Positions 56,048-64,000 of a stretch of DNA of 64,000 nucleotides are shown one piece after another. This stretch comes from Xanthomonas hydrangeae (GTDB lineage Bacteria > Pseudomonadota > Gammaproteobacteria > Xanthomonadales > Xanthomonadaceae). The stretch lies in NCBI GenBank assembly GCA_905142475.1, contig LR990730.1, positions 3,968,001 to 4,032,000 of the forward strand. The letters run 5' to 3'. The translations under genes and the position numbers were made by a program. The stretch's first letter is position 1; each line of letters starts with the position of its first letter. The notes beneath the pieces are model-generated. The model saw only the letters and a program-made list of their open reading frames with translations, was not told the origin of the DNA and made no database searches.

Positions 56048-56305
56048 ATGCCCCGGAAGAGTCAAATGCAGCAGTTCACGCCCCGCAGCCCGGAACAGGC
56101 GCGGCAGTGGCTCGAAGCAAATAGCATCACGGTCTCGGCATTCGCCAGACAGAACGGCGTGGATCGGTCGATCGTGCATGACCTGCTCCGTGGCCGTTCT
56201 CAAGGCAAATATGGCGAGTCTCACAAGGCGGCGATCGCCCTAGGCCTCAAGGCACCACCCAATAGTGCCACAGAAATCCCAACCGCTAAGAGCTCAAGGG
56301 GGTGA
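56048..56305 (+). CDS. BcepMu gp16-like DNA-binding protein (Cro/Cox role)
   Basis: 85 residues. TPRSPEQARQWLEANSITVSAFARQNGVDRSIVHDLLRGRSQGKYGESHKAAIALGLK is the conserved HTH domain of the BcepMu gp16 phage family. First gene of the early operon and divergent from the repressor, so a Cro or Cox-like switch protein is likely. Confidence 0.82.
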   Translation: MPRKSQMQQFTPRSPEQARQWLEANSITVSAFARQNGVDRSIVHDLLRGRSQGKYGESHKAAIALGLKAPPNSATEIPTAKSSRG

Positions 56306-56628
56306 GCATGTTCGGTCGGAAAAAAATCGTGTTTCGCTGCGAAGCGTGCAGTGCACGTCTCATCAAGCGCACCAGCGTCCTCGCACACAAGTTCCTGCGC
56401 CATGACTCCTATGTTTGCGAGAACCCGATGTGTGGTGCGACCTATACAGGCCACTCGGAATTGACTGGGATTGCCAGCCCCAGCGGTGTGCCCACCTCAC
56501 ACAGCGAGCTTCCACCAACACCGGCGTATCAGCGCGCCCAAGCGCTGCAGCCCTACCGCGAATCGCTAGGCGACCGCCAGCTGGATTTGCTTCCCGTCGG
56601 CGGCGAGCAGTTCTTCCCTCACCTCTGA
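56302..56628 (+). CDS. ogr: Ogr/Delta-like zinc-finger late activator
   Basis: 108 residues from GTG 56302 (ATG 56308 possible), overlapping the previous stop. Cys13, Cys16, Cys39 and Cys44 in FRCEACSARL and YVCENPMCGATY form the Ogr zinc site. Ogr activates the P2 late promoters by contacting RNA polymerase alpha. In P2 it lies next to gpD; here it is in the early operon. Confidence 0.85.
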   Translation: MSMFGRKKIVFRCEACSARLIKRTSVLAHKFLRHDSYVCENPMCGATYTGHSELTGIASPSGVPTSHSELPPTPAYQRAQALQPYRESLGDRQLDLLPVGGEQFFPHL

Positions 56629-56638
56629 GGCATCCCTA

Positions 56639-56917
56639 ATGCGAAAGACCATTGATTGGGCGGCATTGCCGCCCACGGCGAAGCTTTGCCTGGAAGTTGC
56701 GCTCATCCACGGCGGCTTGGTGAAAACCGAGCACGGCTACATCGGCCGCACTGCCGCGCCGGACACAGATCAACGCTTCGGCGCAGTTCCGGTTGCCGCG
56801 CTTATGCGCGAAGGCCTTGCCACCTCTGACGCCTCCGATGAGCGCCTTGTCGCGCTGACCGACGCCGCGGCGGCTTTGTTCCATCTCCAAAGGGTAAGCA
56901 CCGAGGTCGGTTCGTGA
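56639..56917 (+). CDS. phage hypothetical protein
   Basis: 92 residues. MRKTIDWAALPPTAKLCLEVALIHGGLVKTEHGYIGR, then a helical C-terminal half. No recognised domain; small winged-helix-like pattern possible. Overlaps the next gene by 4 bases within the early operon. Confidence 0.65.
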   Translation: MRKTIDWAALPPTAKLCLEVALIHGGLVKTEHGYIGRTAAPDTDQRFGAVPVAALMREGLATSDASDERLVALTDAAAALFHLQRVSTEVGS

Positions 56918-57126
56918 GACACGCCAATAGCTGGTTCACCGCACAAGAGCCGCGATTCGTTGATGCGGCCAGCAATGTCCCGCAGCGCATAGCGCCGCAC
57001 GCCAAGCACGAAGAAGCACGACTGCTCGCTGCTGCCGTTGACGCGCACCGCCGTGCCGGCGGCGCTTACGTCGTGATCGACAACGCCACAGCTCCGCTCG
57101 CGCCTCGGCGCTCGCTCGGCGTCTAA
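56914..57126 (+). CDS. small phage hypothetical protein
   Basis: 70 residues from GTG 56914 (overlap GTGA). RHANSWFTAQEPRFVDAASNVPQRIAPHAKHEEARLLAAAVDAHRRAGG; basic, no domain recognised. Directly precedes the primase gene. Confidence 0.6.
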   Translation: MRHANSWFTAQEPRFVDAASNVPQRIAPHAKHEEARLLAAAVDAHRRAGGAYVVIDNATAPLAPRRSLGV

Positions 57127-57135
57127 GGAAGTTCG

Positions 57136-59832
57136 ATGCAAGAGGATCTGCGGCAACAGGTGCTGTCCCGGCTGGAACGGGATTACGGACTCAAGCACCG
57201 TAGCGGTACCGAGTACATGCGCGGCGGCAAGTGCCCGTCGTGCGGCAAGAAAGAGCTTTACACCAACCATCTCAAGCCTTGGGTGGTGAAGTGCGGCCGC
57301 CAATCCAAGTGCGGGCGCGAGCTGCACGTTAAGGATCTGTACGACGACCTGTTCGACGACTGGTCCAAGCGCTTCCAGCCAACGGCAGCGGCCCCCAACG
57401 CTGCGGCCGATGCGTACCTGCAGTTCTCGCGTGGCTTTGACCTGGCGCCGCTGAAAGGCCTCTACACCCAGGACAGCCACTACGATCGCAAGATCACCGC
57501 AGGCACTGCAACGGTGCGCTTTGCGCTGGTCAAGGGCGGCTGGTGGGAGCGCCTGATTGATCGTCCGCATCGCTTCGGCAAGCAGAAGGCCCGCTTTGCA
57601 CCAGGCCAGAGCTATGCAGGGGTGTGGTGGGCGGCGCCTGCATCGCTGACAGCCATGCAGACGGCACGCGAGGTGTGGATCGTCGAGGGCATCTTCGATG
57701 CGATCGCGCTCCTGCAGCACGGCCTGTGTGCAGTGTCGGCCATGTCCTCCAACGCATTTCCGGAAGAATCGCTGCGCGAGCTGGCGAAGGCCCGCATGGC
57801 CGATCTTCCGGCGCTCGTGTGGGCACTGGACAACGAGCCAGGCGCCCGTGCCTACACGCACAAGCACATCAAGCGCGCAGCGGCGCTTGGCTTCGACTCG
57901 CGGGCCGCGCAGATCGTGCAGCGCGACGGCAAGAAGACCGACTGGAACGACCTGCATCTGCGCGCGATCGCGTCCGACGATCCCAAGCAATGGGACAACG
58001 ACGTCAAGGAAGCCCGCTACCAGGGCGACCTGCTCATGGCCCGCACGGCGGTGGACAAAGGCCTGTTGATGTTTGAGCACGACGGCCGCAACGACTTCTG
58101 GCTGGAATATCGCTCCCGCCTGTACTGGTTCGATTTCGACACGCAGCGCTTCGACAAGCTGCGCAAGGAGAAGCTGGGCGACATCGATGCCGACGACGGC
58201 GACGAGGTTGCTGCCGAGGATCTGGGGAAGATCAAGCGCGCCGCCTGTTCTGTGCAGAAGATCGCCAACTGCTACCCGGAGGCACTGTATTTCCAGCGGC
58301 AGGAGGTCACGGACGAGAGCTGGTACTACTTCCGCGTCGACTTCCCTCACGACGAACCCAGCGTAAAAGGCACCTTTACCGGTGGCCATGTCTCCAGCGC
58401 GTCCGAATTCAAGAAGCGCCTTATCTCTCTGGCGGCCGGCGCCATGTTCACCGGTACCGGCCACCAGTTGGACCGCCTGATCGAGGAGCAGACCGAGGCC
58501 ATCAAGAAGGTCGACGCCATCGACTTCGTGGGCTACAGCAAGGAACACCGCGCCTATCTGCTCGGCGATATGGCCGTACGCGACGGTGAGTTGGTGACGG
58601 CCAACGAAGAGGACTACTTCGAGTTCGACAAGCTGCGCTTGAAGACCACGCAGAAGTCCATCCGGTTGGAGATTCAACGCGACGCCGAGGCATTCCGTGT
58701 GGACTGGCTGCCGTGGCTGTGGCAGTGCTTTGGCACGCACGGCATGGTTGCCATGACGTTCTGGTTTGGCTCGTTGTTCGCCGAGCAGATCCGCGCCGGG
58801 CACAAGAGCTTTCCGTTCCTTGAAGCCACCGGTGAAGCCGGCGCCGGCAAGACCACACTGTTGACGTTCCTGTGGAAGCTGCTGGGCCGCTCGGACTACG
58901 AGGGCTTCGACCCGGCCAAGTCGTCCAAGGCCGGCCGTGCGCGCGCCATGGGCCAGGTGTCCGGCATGCCCGTCGTCCTACTGGAGGCCGACCGCAGCGA
59001 GCCTGACAAAGCGCACTCCAAGACGTTCGAGTGGGATGAACTGAAGGACTTCTTCGGCGGCGGCACCCTGGCAACCCGTGGCGTGCGCAACGGCGGCAAC
59101 GAGACCTACGAGCCGCCGTTTCGTGGCACGATCGTGATCACCCAGAACGCCGCGGTGGACGCCAGCGAGGCGATCCTCACGCGCATCGTGAAGCTGCACT
59201 TCAAACGGCCGCAGGTCACCACCGAAAGCCGCATCGCGGCCGACAACCTCAACGCGCTGCAGGTCGAAGAAGTCAGCCACTTCCTTGTGCGTGCCATCCG
59301 CCAGGAACGCGCCATCCTCGATCTGTTCGCCGAGCGCGTAAAGGTCTTCGAGGCAAAGCTGCGCGCGCAGCAGGATCTGCGCCTGGAACGCGTCATCAAG
59401 AACCACGCGCAGATGCTGGCGCTATTCGACTGCCTGCGCCTGGTCATCGCCATCCCTGACGACATGGTCGAGCAGACACGGCTCGCGCTGTTGGAAATGG
59501 CCCTGGAACGGCAGAAGGCGATCAGCGCGGACCACGCGATGGTCAACGAGTTCTGGGAGGTCTACGAATACCTCGAAGCCACCGGACACGGCAAAGCTGT
59601 GGTCAACCACAGCCGCGACGCGCAGCGCATTGCGATCAACCTCAATCACTTCGCTGCGCGGGCCGCGCAGTTCAGTCAGTCCGTGCCCGATCTCAAGGTG
59701 CTGCGTGCGCTGCTTGGCGACTCGCGCCGGCACAAGTTCATCGGCGCGAACGTGGCCGTCAACAGCGCCGTCCTCAAGGACGATCTGACCGGCGTCGGCA
59801 CCACCGTGAAGTGCTGGGTGTTCGCCAAATGA
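57136..59832 (+). CDS. bifunctional phage primase-helicase (Toprim and P-loop)
   Basis: 898 residues. N-terminal zinc finger CPSCGKKEL...KCGRQSKCGRE (about 28-62); Toprim domain with VWIVEGIFDAIALL near 180 and WALDNEPGARAY near 232; C-terminal helicase with Walker A EATGEAGAGKTTLL near 560-573 and Walker-B-like VVLLEADRSEPD near 615. Functionally comparable to P4 alpha: primes and unwinds phage DNA. Main replication gene of the prophage. Confidence 0.85.
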   Translation: MQEDLRQQVLSRLERDYGLKHRSGTEYMRGGKCPSCGKKELYTNHLKPWVVKCGRQSKCGRELHVKDLYDDLFDDWSKRFQPTAAAPNAAADAYLQFSRGFDLAPLKGLYTQDSHYDRKITAGTATVRFALVKGGWWERLIDRPHRFGKQKARFAPGQSYAGVWWAAPASLTAMQTAREVWIVEGIFDAIALLQHGLCAVSAMSSNAFPEESLRELAKARMADLPALVWALDNEPGARAYTHKHIKRAAALGFDSRAAQIVQRDGKKTDWNDLHLRAIASDDPKQWDNDVKEARYQGDLLMARTAVDKGLLMFEHDGRNDFWLEYRSRLYWFDFDTQRFDKLRKEKLGDIDADDGDEVAAEDLGKIKRAACSVQKIANCYPEALYFQRQEVTDESWYYFRVDFPHDEPSVKGTFTGGHVSSASEFKKRLISLAAGAMFTGTGHQLDRLIEEQTEAIKKVDAIDFVGYSKEHRAYLLGDMAVRDGELVTANEEDYFEFDKLRLKTTQKSIRLEIQRDAEAFRVDWLPWLWQCFGTHGMVAMTFWFGSLFAEQIRAGHKSFPFLEATGEAGAGKTTLLTFLWKLLGRSDYEGFDPAKSSKAGRARAMGQVSGMPVVLLEADRSEPDKAHSKTFEWDELKDFFGGGTLATRGVRNGGNETYEPPFRGTIVITQNAAVDASEAILTRIVKLHFKRPQVTTESRIAADNLNALQVEEVSHFLVRAIRQERAILDLFAERVKVFEAKLRAQQDLRLERVIKNHAQMLALFDCLRLVIAIPDDMVEQTRLALLEMALERQKAISADHAMVNEFWEVYEYLEATGHGKAVVNHSRDAQRIAINLNHFAARAAQFSQSVPDLKVLRALLGDSRRHKFIGANVAVNSAVLKDDLTGVGTTVKCWVFAK

Positions 59833-60152
59833 GCGCACTCGCACATGTGGGAAATTTTGAGAAATTTTCGTTGACATCTGCCCAGGAGCGGAGCAACCAT
59901 TACTCCGTCGCCGCACAATCGGCGACCGGGCTTGGCAGCCCGATTACTCAGGCGCACCAGCGCCCATCGACCGATGCAAGGCGCTTTTTTGTTGCCCTGC
60001 ATCGCGCCGGGCACGTGCTTGCCATTTTTATGGCGGGCGGTACGTGGAGGGCTTCGGCCCTGCCGGCTCCTGAGTCCGGTCTGCCAACCCGTGCCGTCCG
60101 CCACCCTGCTTGGCAGCGGGTTGGCGGACTCCAATCTACTCAGGAGTCCAGT
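59833..60152 (+). other. structured leader / possible upstream reading frame
   Basis: No gene is certain. A frame from GTG 59811 stays open through this stretch into the gene at 60153 (ATGLGSPITQAHQRPSTD, then RRFFVALHRAGHVLAIFMAGG); this resembles the Ash-type phage protein/leader organisation. TTGACA occurs at 59872. Inverted repeats are dense (for example CGGGCTTGGCAGCCCG). Confidence 0.4.
59959..59990 (+). terminator. candidate attenuator/terminator
   Basis: AGCGCC...GGCGCTTTTTT with an inner CATCG-AC-CGATG hairpin, T6 at the end. Located between primase and the small-gene cluster. Confidence 0.6.
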
Positions 60153-60371
60153 ATGTCTTACGACACCCAAGAAGCGCCCGCGTCTGCGGCGCGCCAGGTC
60201 GCACACTATTTCGGCCTGATCGCCAACACCCTCGAATGGAACCATGCCGCGTGGCTGAGCCTGATGGCGCGCCTCGAAGGCACGGGCAAGGCGATCCACG
60301 CCCTCACGCTTACCGACGTTGAAACAGTGATCGCTACCGTCGACGCGTTGTATGCGGAGGCACAGCGATGA
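60153..60371 (+). CDS. small phage hypothetical protein
   Basis: 72 residues from ATG 60153, with CAGGAG 8 bases upstream. SAARQVAHYFGLIANTLEWNHAAWLSLMARLEG; mostly helical, no domain recognised. First of a chain of small overlapping genes. Confidence 0.65.
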   Translation: MSYDTQEAPASAARQVAHYFGLIANTLEWNHAAWLSLMARLEGTGKAIHALTLTDVETVIATVDALYAEAQR

Positions 60372-60646
60372 GCGCCAACAAACAATTTCGCGTCTGCGCC
60401 GGCGTCGTGCTCAGCTTCGAAATGATGCAGGGCTACATCATGGTGATGCTGCATTCCGATGCGCTGCACGATGTCGCCCCGGTGCTGATTGCGTGCGAGT
60501 CATTCGCGGCCGCTGACGTGATGCTGGGCGGCGATCGCCAAAGCATCGTGCTTGGGCGCCTGCATGTGTGCATGCGCGCCGACAGCGCGGCCGACGTATT
60601 CGATTGGTTGCAAGGCCGGTTTCCGTCTGCGGGAGGTACGCGATGA
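60368..60646 (+). CDS. small phage hypothetical protein
   Basis: 92 residues, ATGA overlap with the previous gene. FRVCAGVVLSFEMMQGYIMVMLHSDALHDVAP...; soluble alpha/beta pattern, no family recognised. Confidence 0.65.
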   Translation: MSANKQFRVCAGVVLSFEMMQGYIMVMLHSDALHDVAPVLIACESFAAADVMLGGDRQSIVLGRLHVCMRADSAADVFDWLQGRFPSAGGTR

Positions 60647-60909
60647 CCGCCGCCCGTCTACAGGACTTGCTGCCCAGCGATGCCGACTACGCGATCAATG
60701 AGGAAGAGCACGACCGCTTATGGCGTGCGCAGCAGGCCGCCAGTCTGCTGGCCGCAATCAATCACGACGTGGCAACCCGCGCAGGCGTGGGCCACGACGG
60801 CGTTTCCGCGATCGCCGACTACATCCGGGAAGAGTTGCTGGACATCTTGTCGAGCGCTCGGCACCTGCGCGAACCACTCAATCCGCCTACCGGCGCTGAC
60901 CTGATCTGA
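60643..60909 (+). CDS. small phage hypothetical protein
   Basis: 88 residues from ATG 60643 behind GGGAGG. Acidic and helical (LLPSDADYAINEEEHDRLWRAQQAASLLAAINHDVAT). ATGA overlap with the previous gene. Confidence 0.65.
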   Translation: MTAARLQDLLPSDADYAINEEEHDRLWRAQQAASLLAAINHDVATRAGVGHDGVSAIADYIREELLDILSSARHLREPLNPPTGADLI

Positions 60910-60987
60910 CCTGTTCCAGCGGGTCCGGCGGGCGGTGCGTCAACACCGCCCCTGGACCTTCCATCAACGAAGCTCAAGGAGAGCCAC

Positions 60988-61398
60988 ATGCAACAGCACG
61001 CTGTCACACGCCCGCTAACTTCCAGTGCCGGACCCGGCGAGCAGGCTATCACGCCCGCCGAAACTGGCTTTGACCTCGCTGCAGGTAAGGACTGCAGCGC
61101 GATCGCCACGCTCTACGTCACGCACGACGCGGTCGTGGTGGTGGCTGCGCTGACCATGGGACAGCACAGCAGCGCCACGCAGCGGTGGGAGCGCCGCCGC
61201 GGCCCCGGCAAGGGCTGGAAGTTGATCAGCGGCCCGCGCCTGTTCACCAGCGAGGCCGACCGGATCAGCAATGCGCTGGCCGACTTCATGGACGATCTGG
61301 ACTTCCCGTTTGACCTGGCCAACATGCTGCCGCGCCGGCCCACAGCTGCCGCCGAGGCTGCGATTGCCGCTGCTGCGCGGGAAGTGGCCCATGCTTAA
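60988..61398 (+). CDS. phage hypothetical protein
   Basis: 136 residues, AAGGAG upstream. Middle region IATLYVTHDAVVVVAALTMGQ is beta-rich, the C-terminus Ala-rich. No family recognised. Confidence 0.65.
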   Translation: MQQHAVTRPLTSSAGPGEQAITPAETGFDLAAGKDCSAIATLYVTHDAVVVVAALTMGQHSSATQRWERRRGPGKGWKLISGPRLFTSEADRISNALADFMDDLDFPFDLANMLPRRPTAAAEAAIAAAAREVAHA

Positions 61399-61567
61399 TT
61401 TGGCCCTGATCTTGATTGCGCCAGCGATCGGCGGCGCGCTGCTGTATCGGCTGTGGCTCACGCGCCCGGCGCGCATTGCACACATCGGGCTGGCCGTGGG
61501 GCAGATCCCGCAGCGCCTGCGCCGTCGCCGCGCCATGGCCGTGCGCCGGGTGGTGACCCATGGCTGA
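61391..61567 (+). CDS. single-span membrane protein
   Basis: 58 residues. MLNLALILIAPAIGGALLYRLWL is one membrane segment, followed by a strongly basic tail (RLRRRRAMAVRR) expected to stay in the cytoplasm. Overlaps both neighbours by 8 bases. Confidence 0.6.
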   Translation: MLNLALILIAPAIGGALLYRLWLTRPARIAHIGLAVGQIPQRLRRRRAMAVRRVVTHG

Positions 61568-61835
61568 GTCGATCGTTGTTTGCGGGCCAATGGGTAGCGG
61601 CAAGACGCTCAACGCTGACGCAATCCGCCACGCCTACGAGCTCAAACGCGTGGTCGAGTTGGACGAGCGATTGCAGCGCAAAAGGGATGACTGGCAGCTG
61701 GACCAGCACGACGTGCTCATGCTGACCAATGACCGGTTGCTGGCCGAACTGACGGCGCAGCGTCTGCGCATTGAAGTGGTTGCCATCGCCGATGCGCGTG
61801 TGCGCGTCGGCGGTGCTTGGAGGTCACCACGATGA
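61560..61835 (+). CDS. mini P-loop protein
   Basis: 91 residues. SIVVCGPMGSGKTLNADAIRHAY contains a perfect Walker A within 20 residues of the start, then VLMLTNDRLLAELTAQRLRIEVVAI as a second strand and helix. Too short for a complete kinase or ATPase; may act as a nucleotide-binding accessory. No family assigned. Confidence 0.68.
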   Translation: MAESIVVCGPMGSGKTLNADAIRHAYELKRVVELDERLQRKRDDWQLDQHDVLMLTNDRLLAELTAQRLRIEVVAIADARVRVGGAWRSPR

Positions 61836-62077
61836 CGCTCGATCGCGTGATTGCTGTGAGTCGAGCAGCGCACCACCACGGTGGCCCCGGCCCATTGTCG
61901 ACGGGCGAGGCCTTGACGGCCGCGTTGGTGCTCAACCGGCACGACTGGCTTGCAGAGATGGACTACACCATCGCTCAGGCGCTTGACCGGATTGACGAGG
62001 ACACCATCGCGCACCTTCGCCAGGCAGAGCGTGCGATCGGCTGTGGCGCAGAAGCCGTGGAGGAACGCCCGCGATGA
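61832..62077 (+). CDS. small phage hypothetical protein
   Basis: 81 residues from ATG 61832, with GGAGG 8 bases upstream and an ATGA overlap. Helical, acidic C-terminus (LDRIDEDTIAHLRQAERAIG). No family recognised. Confidence 0.62.
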   Translation: MTLDRVIAVSRAAHHHGGPGPLSTGEALTAALVLNRHDWLAEMDYTIAQALDRIDEDTIAHLRQAERAIGCGAEAVEERPR

Positions 62078-62346
62078 CCCAGCGCGAGATATCGCATGCC
62101 GAACCGCTTCCCGCCTGCAGGGCCGGTCACGCAGCACGACACATCGTCGATAGCCGGCGTCTGCAGGCCGGTGGCGGGCATGCCATCGAATGCCGATGCG
62201 GGCGCACCAAGAAGCACGCCGACTTCGACCAGGCGCTGGCCGAGTGGAAGCGTATGCACCGCATCCGCGTGCCACCCCAAGCTGCGCCTGCAGACAGCAA
62301 CGTGGTGCAACTCGGCCTGCGCCTGCGTGGAGGCACCAGCCGGTGA
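62074..62346 (+). CDS. small phage hypothetical protein
   Basis: 90 residues; ATGA overlap. AIECRCGRTKKHADFDQALAEWKRMHRI carries a CxC with nearby Cys/His that might bind zinc. No family recognised. Confidence 0.6.
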   Translation: MTQREISHAEPLPACRAGHAARHIVDSRRLQAGGGHAIECRCGRTKKHADFDQALAEWKRMHRIRVPPQAAPADSNVVQLGLRLRGGTSR

Positions 62347-62549
62347 ACGACGAGGACACAGAAGCGCACCGTCGCCAATGCGAAGCGCGTCACTGGCTGC
62401 AACAGGGGTACACCGACGCCAGATCGGTCTCCCTGCTGCAGCAGCTGATCGCCGCCAAGCGCGGCGACCAGGCGGCACAGGATCTGCGCGACGAGATGCG
62501 CGAGCAGTGGAAGAGCCGCCGGCAGTGGCAGCAGGAGCAGCTGCTGTGA
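62343..62549 (+). CDS. small phage hypothetical protein
   Basis: 68 residues from GTG 62343 (GTGA overlap). RRQCEARHWLQQGYTDARSVSLLQQLIAAKRGDQAAQDLRDEMREQW; helical and charged. Similar small genes precede the integrase in related prophages, from memory. Confidence 0.6.
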   Translation: MNDEDTEAHRRQCEARHWLQQGYTDARSVSLLQQLIAAKRGDQAAQDLRDEMREQWKSRRQWQQEQLL

Positions 62550-62767
62550 TGGGGCGAATCCTGCATTTCGCAGACCTGCAGCGGATCTGTTCGCCGGACG
62601 GCCCACCCCCGCGCCTCGTCGCGGTCTGCCGCTGGGCAGACCGCGAGGGCATCCGCTACCGCTACGACCGCAAGGGCCGGATCTGGACAACGATTGACGC
62701 TGTGAACGCCGCGCTCGGCATCGCCGAGCCTGCGGCCAACCAAGAAAATGCCATGGAGCTGATCTGA
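62549..62767 (+). CDS. excisionase-like small protein (DUF4224-like)
   Basis: 72 residues. DLQRICSPDGPPPRLVAVCRWADREGIRYRYDRKGRIWTTIDAVNAALG has the helix-turn-helix plus wing layout of small phage proteins that precede integrases. TGATG junctions on both sides couple it to the integrase. Excisionase role inferred from position. Confidence 0.62.
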   Translation: MGRILHFADLQRICSPDGPPPRLVAVCRWADREGIRYRYDRKGRIWTTIDAVNAALGIAEPAANQENAMELI

Positions 62768-63954
62768 TGGGACGCGGTAGAAAAAGGAAGTTCAACCCTG
62801 CTATTCCGGCGCACATTGACCAGGCAGCGCTTCCCAAGGGCGTCTATTGGGAGGACAACCGCTGGTATCTCTTAGAAGCTCATCCCGAAGGGGGGCGTCC
62901 GCGAAAGCGGACGGTCGCCCATGCCGAGATTCGGCTCTCTGAGCTCCACGGCATCGCTGAGGCCGCGGCCGGCAATGAGGTCCGAGGCACACTGGCTTAC
63001 CTCACCGAGCGCCTTGAGGAGTCCACCGAATTTGCCGAGTTGTCGAAGGACACCCAACGGGATTACCGCTGGTGCGCGGAGACCGCAACTACCTACGTGC
63101 TCAAGGACGGATCGACGCTCGGCAAGATGCAGATTGCGCGCATCAACGTGCCAGCAATGCAGCGCCTGGTCGAGACGCTGGCGGGAGGTCGGCCGGCAAC
63201 CAAACTGCAGCCGGCAATCGAACCGCGGCCCAGCAAAGCCAACCACGTGCTGCGCTACCTGCGCCGCGCGTTCGGCTGGGGCATACGCATGGGCTTATGC
63301 GAGCACAACCCTGCCAAGGGTGTCCGCCAGGCAAAGGAGCGCGGCGAGCACAACATGCCCGAATCCGATGTGTTTGCCACTGTGCTGACCTTCGCGCTCG
63401 AACGCGGCAGCCTCAAGGCGCATACGCGTGGCAGCGTGCCGCCTTACCTCCACGCCGTGATGCTGCTCGCCTACAACGTGCGCCTGCGCGGTATTGAGGT
63501 CACAGACCTGACAGATGCGCACGCAGAGGCTGAGGGCATACGGAGCAGTCGCCGCAAAGGCTCACGTGACACGATCACCGCCTGGAACGACGACCTCCGC
63601 CAAGCGTGGGCATGGCTGGCGGCCTATCGGCAAAAAGCGATGAACGCGCATGGACGGCCCGTGCACATGAAAGCCGAGCGTCGCCGGCTCTTGGTGAATC
63701 AGTCAGGTACGCCCCTGAGCAAATCAGCGCTAGACAGCGCTTGGCAGCGGATGATCGCGCTCGCCATCAAGGATGGTGTCATCACAGCTGAACAGCGATT
63801 CAGCTTACACGGACTGAAGCATCGGGGCATCACCGATACAGCAGGCACCCGCGCGGACAAGCAGGAGGCCGCCGGGCACGCGACGCAACAAATGACTAAC
63901 AGATATGCCCACGATGTGCCGCTTGTCCAACCCCCTTGCCGCAAACCTACCTAA
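62767..63954 (+). CDS. int: phage integrase, tyrosine recombinase
   Basis: 395 residues. N-terminal arm-binding region, core-binding SAM-like domain (about 60-190), catalytic domain from about 200: Arg in LLAYNVRLRGIEVTDL, Lys in SSRRKGSRDT, box II HGLKHRGITDT (Lys replaces the usual Arg of HxxR), then GHATQQMTNRYAHD with the probable nucleophile Tyr. Located at the right end, 46 bases from the window edge; expected to act on the tRNA-Lys att site. Confidence 0.92.
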   Translation: MGRGRKRKFNPAIPAHIDQAALPKGVYWEDNRWYLLEAHPEGGRPRKRTVAHAEIRLSELHGIAEAAAGNEVRGTLAYLTERLEESTEFAELSKDTQRDYRWCAETATTYVLKDGSTLGKMQIARINVPAMQRLVETLAGGRPATKLQPAIEPRPSKANHVLRYLRRAFGWGIRMGLCEHNPAKGVRQAKERGEHNMPESDVFATVLTFALERGSLKAHTRGSVPPYLHAVMLLAYNVRLRGIEVTDLTDAHAEAEGIRSSRRKGSRDTITAWNDDLRQAWAWLAAYRQKAMNAHGRPVHMKAERRRLLVNQSGTPLSKSALDSAWQRMIALAIKDGVITAEQRFSLHGLKHRGITDTAGTRADKQEAAGHATQQMTNRYAHDVPLVQPPCRKPT

Positions 63955-64000
63955 CCATCACTTGGTGCGATAAAGACTTTCGAGGGGTAGGGCATCAAGC

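Larger units (their letters stand above)
25130..64000. mobile_element. P2-like (Myoviridae-type) prophage, right end outside the window
   Basis: Starts at a 3' tRNA-Lys fragment and ends with a tyrosine integrase at 63954; contains homologues of P2 Q, P, O, N, M, L, X, R, S, J, I, H, V, W, FI, FII, E/E', T, U, D and Ogr, plus lysis, immunity and replication genes. About 39 kb is visible. Structural genes appear intact; the only broken frame is the amidase cargo gene. Lower-GC cargo lies at 25.5-31.8 kb, 41.8-43.2 kb and 53.6-55.3 kb. Confidence 0.9.

Noticed and set aside
56770..58803. 677-codon open frame on the minus strand
   Set aside because: Antisense of the primase-helicase; no domain and typical shadow composition.

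Overview
The window is a high-GC gammaproteobacterial chromosome segment, most likely Xanthomonas. It carries a plant-pathogen-type housekeeping block (about 1-25130) followed by most of an integrated P2-like prophage (about 25130 to beyond the right edge). The Xanthomonas assignment rests on the gene complement (a DUF6165 protein and a Kdo kinase next to LPS genes, the tig-clpP-clpX-lon-hupB-ppiD order, a PAS histidine kinase) and on codon use; no database search was possible.

Region 1-6500: the N-terminal part of a secreted RHS/YD-repeat protein runs off the left edge. It is followed by a truncated NYN-domain gene and the small SRP RNA (ffs). Then comes a tightly overlapping minus-strand operon, kdkA, an MBL-fold hydrolase, moaA, moaC, moaD and moaE, joining LPS-core phosphorylation to molybdopterin synthesis. 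Region 6500-13000: a family 9 glycosyltransferase, a DUF6165 gene, tRNA-Ser, a PP2C phosphatase, dnaQ, rnhA, a methyltransferase, gloB and a LysM lytic transglycosylase. Region 13400-22900 is a protein quality-control cluster: ppiD, hupB, lon, clpX, clpP and tig on the minus strand, interrupted by tRNA-Asp (two copies), tRNA-Val and tRNA-Leu. Region 23100-25130 has an orphan PAS histidine kinase, a small membrane protein and a tRNA terminator.

Region 25130-64000 is the prophage. Its left end is a 3' fragment of a tRNA-Lys gene (candidate attL) and its right end carries a tyrosine integrase; the intact tRNA and attR should lie just beyond the window. Next to attL is a lower-GC cargo block: a helix-turn-helix protein, an Abi/HEPN protein, umuDC, an AT-rich spacer with many GGTAATC boxes, and a two-gene unit of a ParB-like protein plus a D12-class DNA adenine methylase (a candidate restriction-like defence system). 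The structural genes follow P2 logic: Q and P leftward with a com-methyltransferase pair, then O N M L X, holins, endolysin, Rz/Rz1, R and S rightward, then J I H, V W, FI FII, E/E', T, U and D. A reverse-oriented secreted-protein gene is inserted between S and J. A secreted amidase gene split at a run of ten A follows D. The immunity and early region (repressor, BcepMu gp16-like protein, Ogr activator, primase-helicase, many small overlapping genes, integrase) fills the right end.

The observations most worth following up are the ParB-like/Dam pair, the A10 slippage site in the amidase gene, a sigma32-like promoter for lon whose -10 lies in the loop of the clpX terminator, the GGTAATC repeat region, and the uncharacterised secreted cargo protein.
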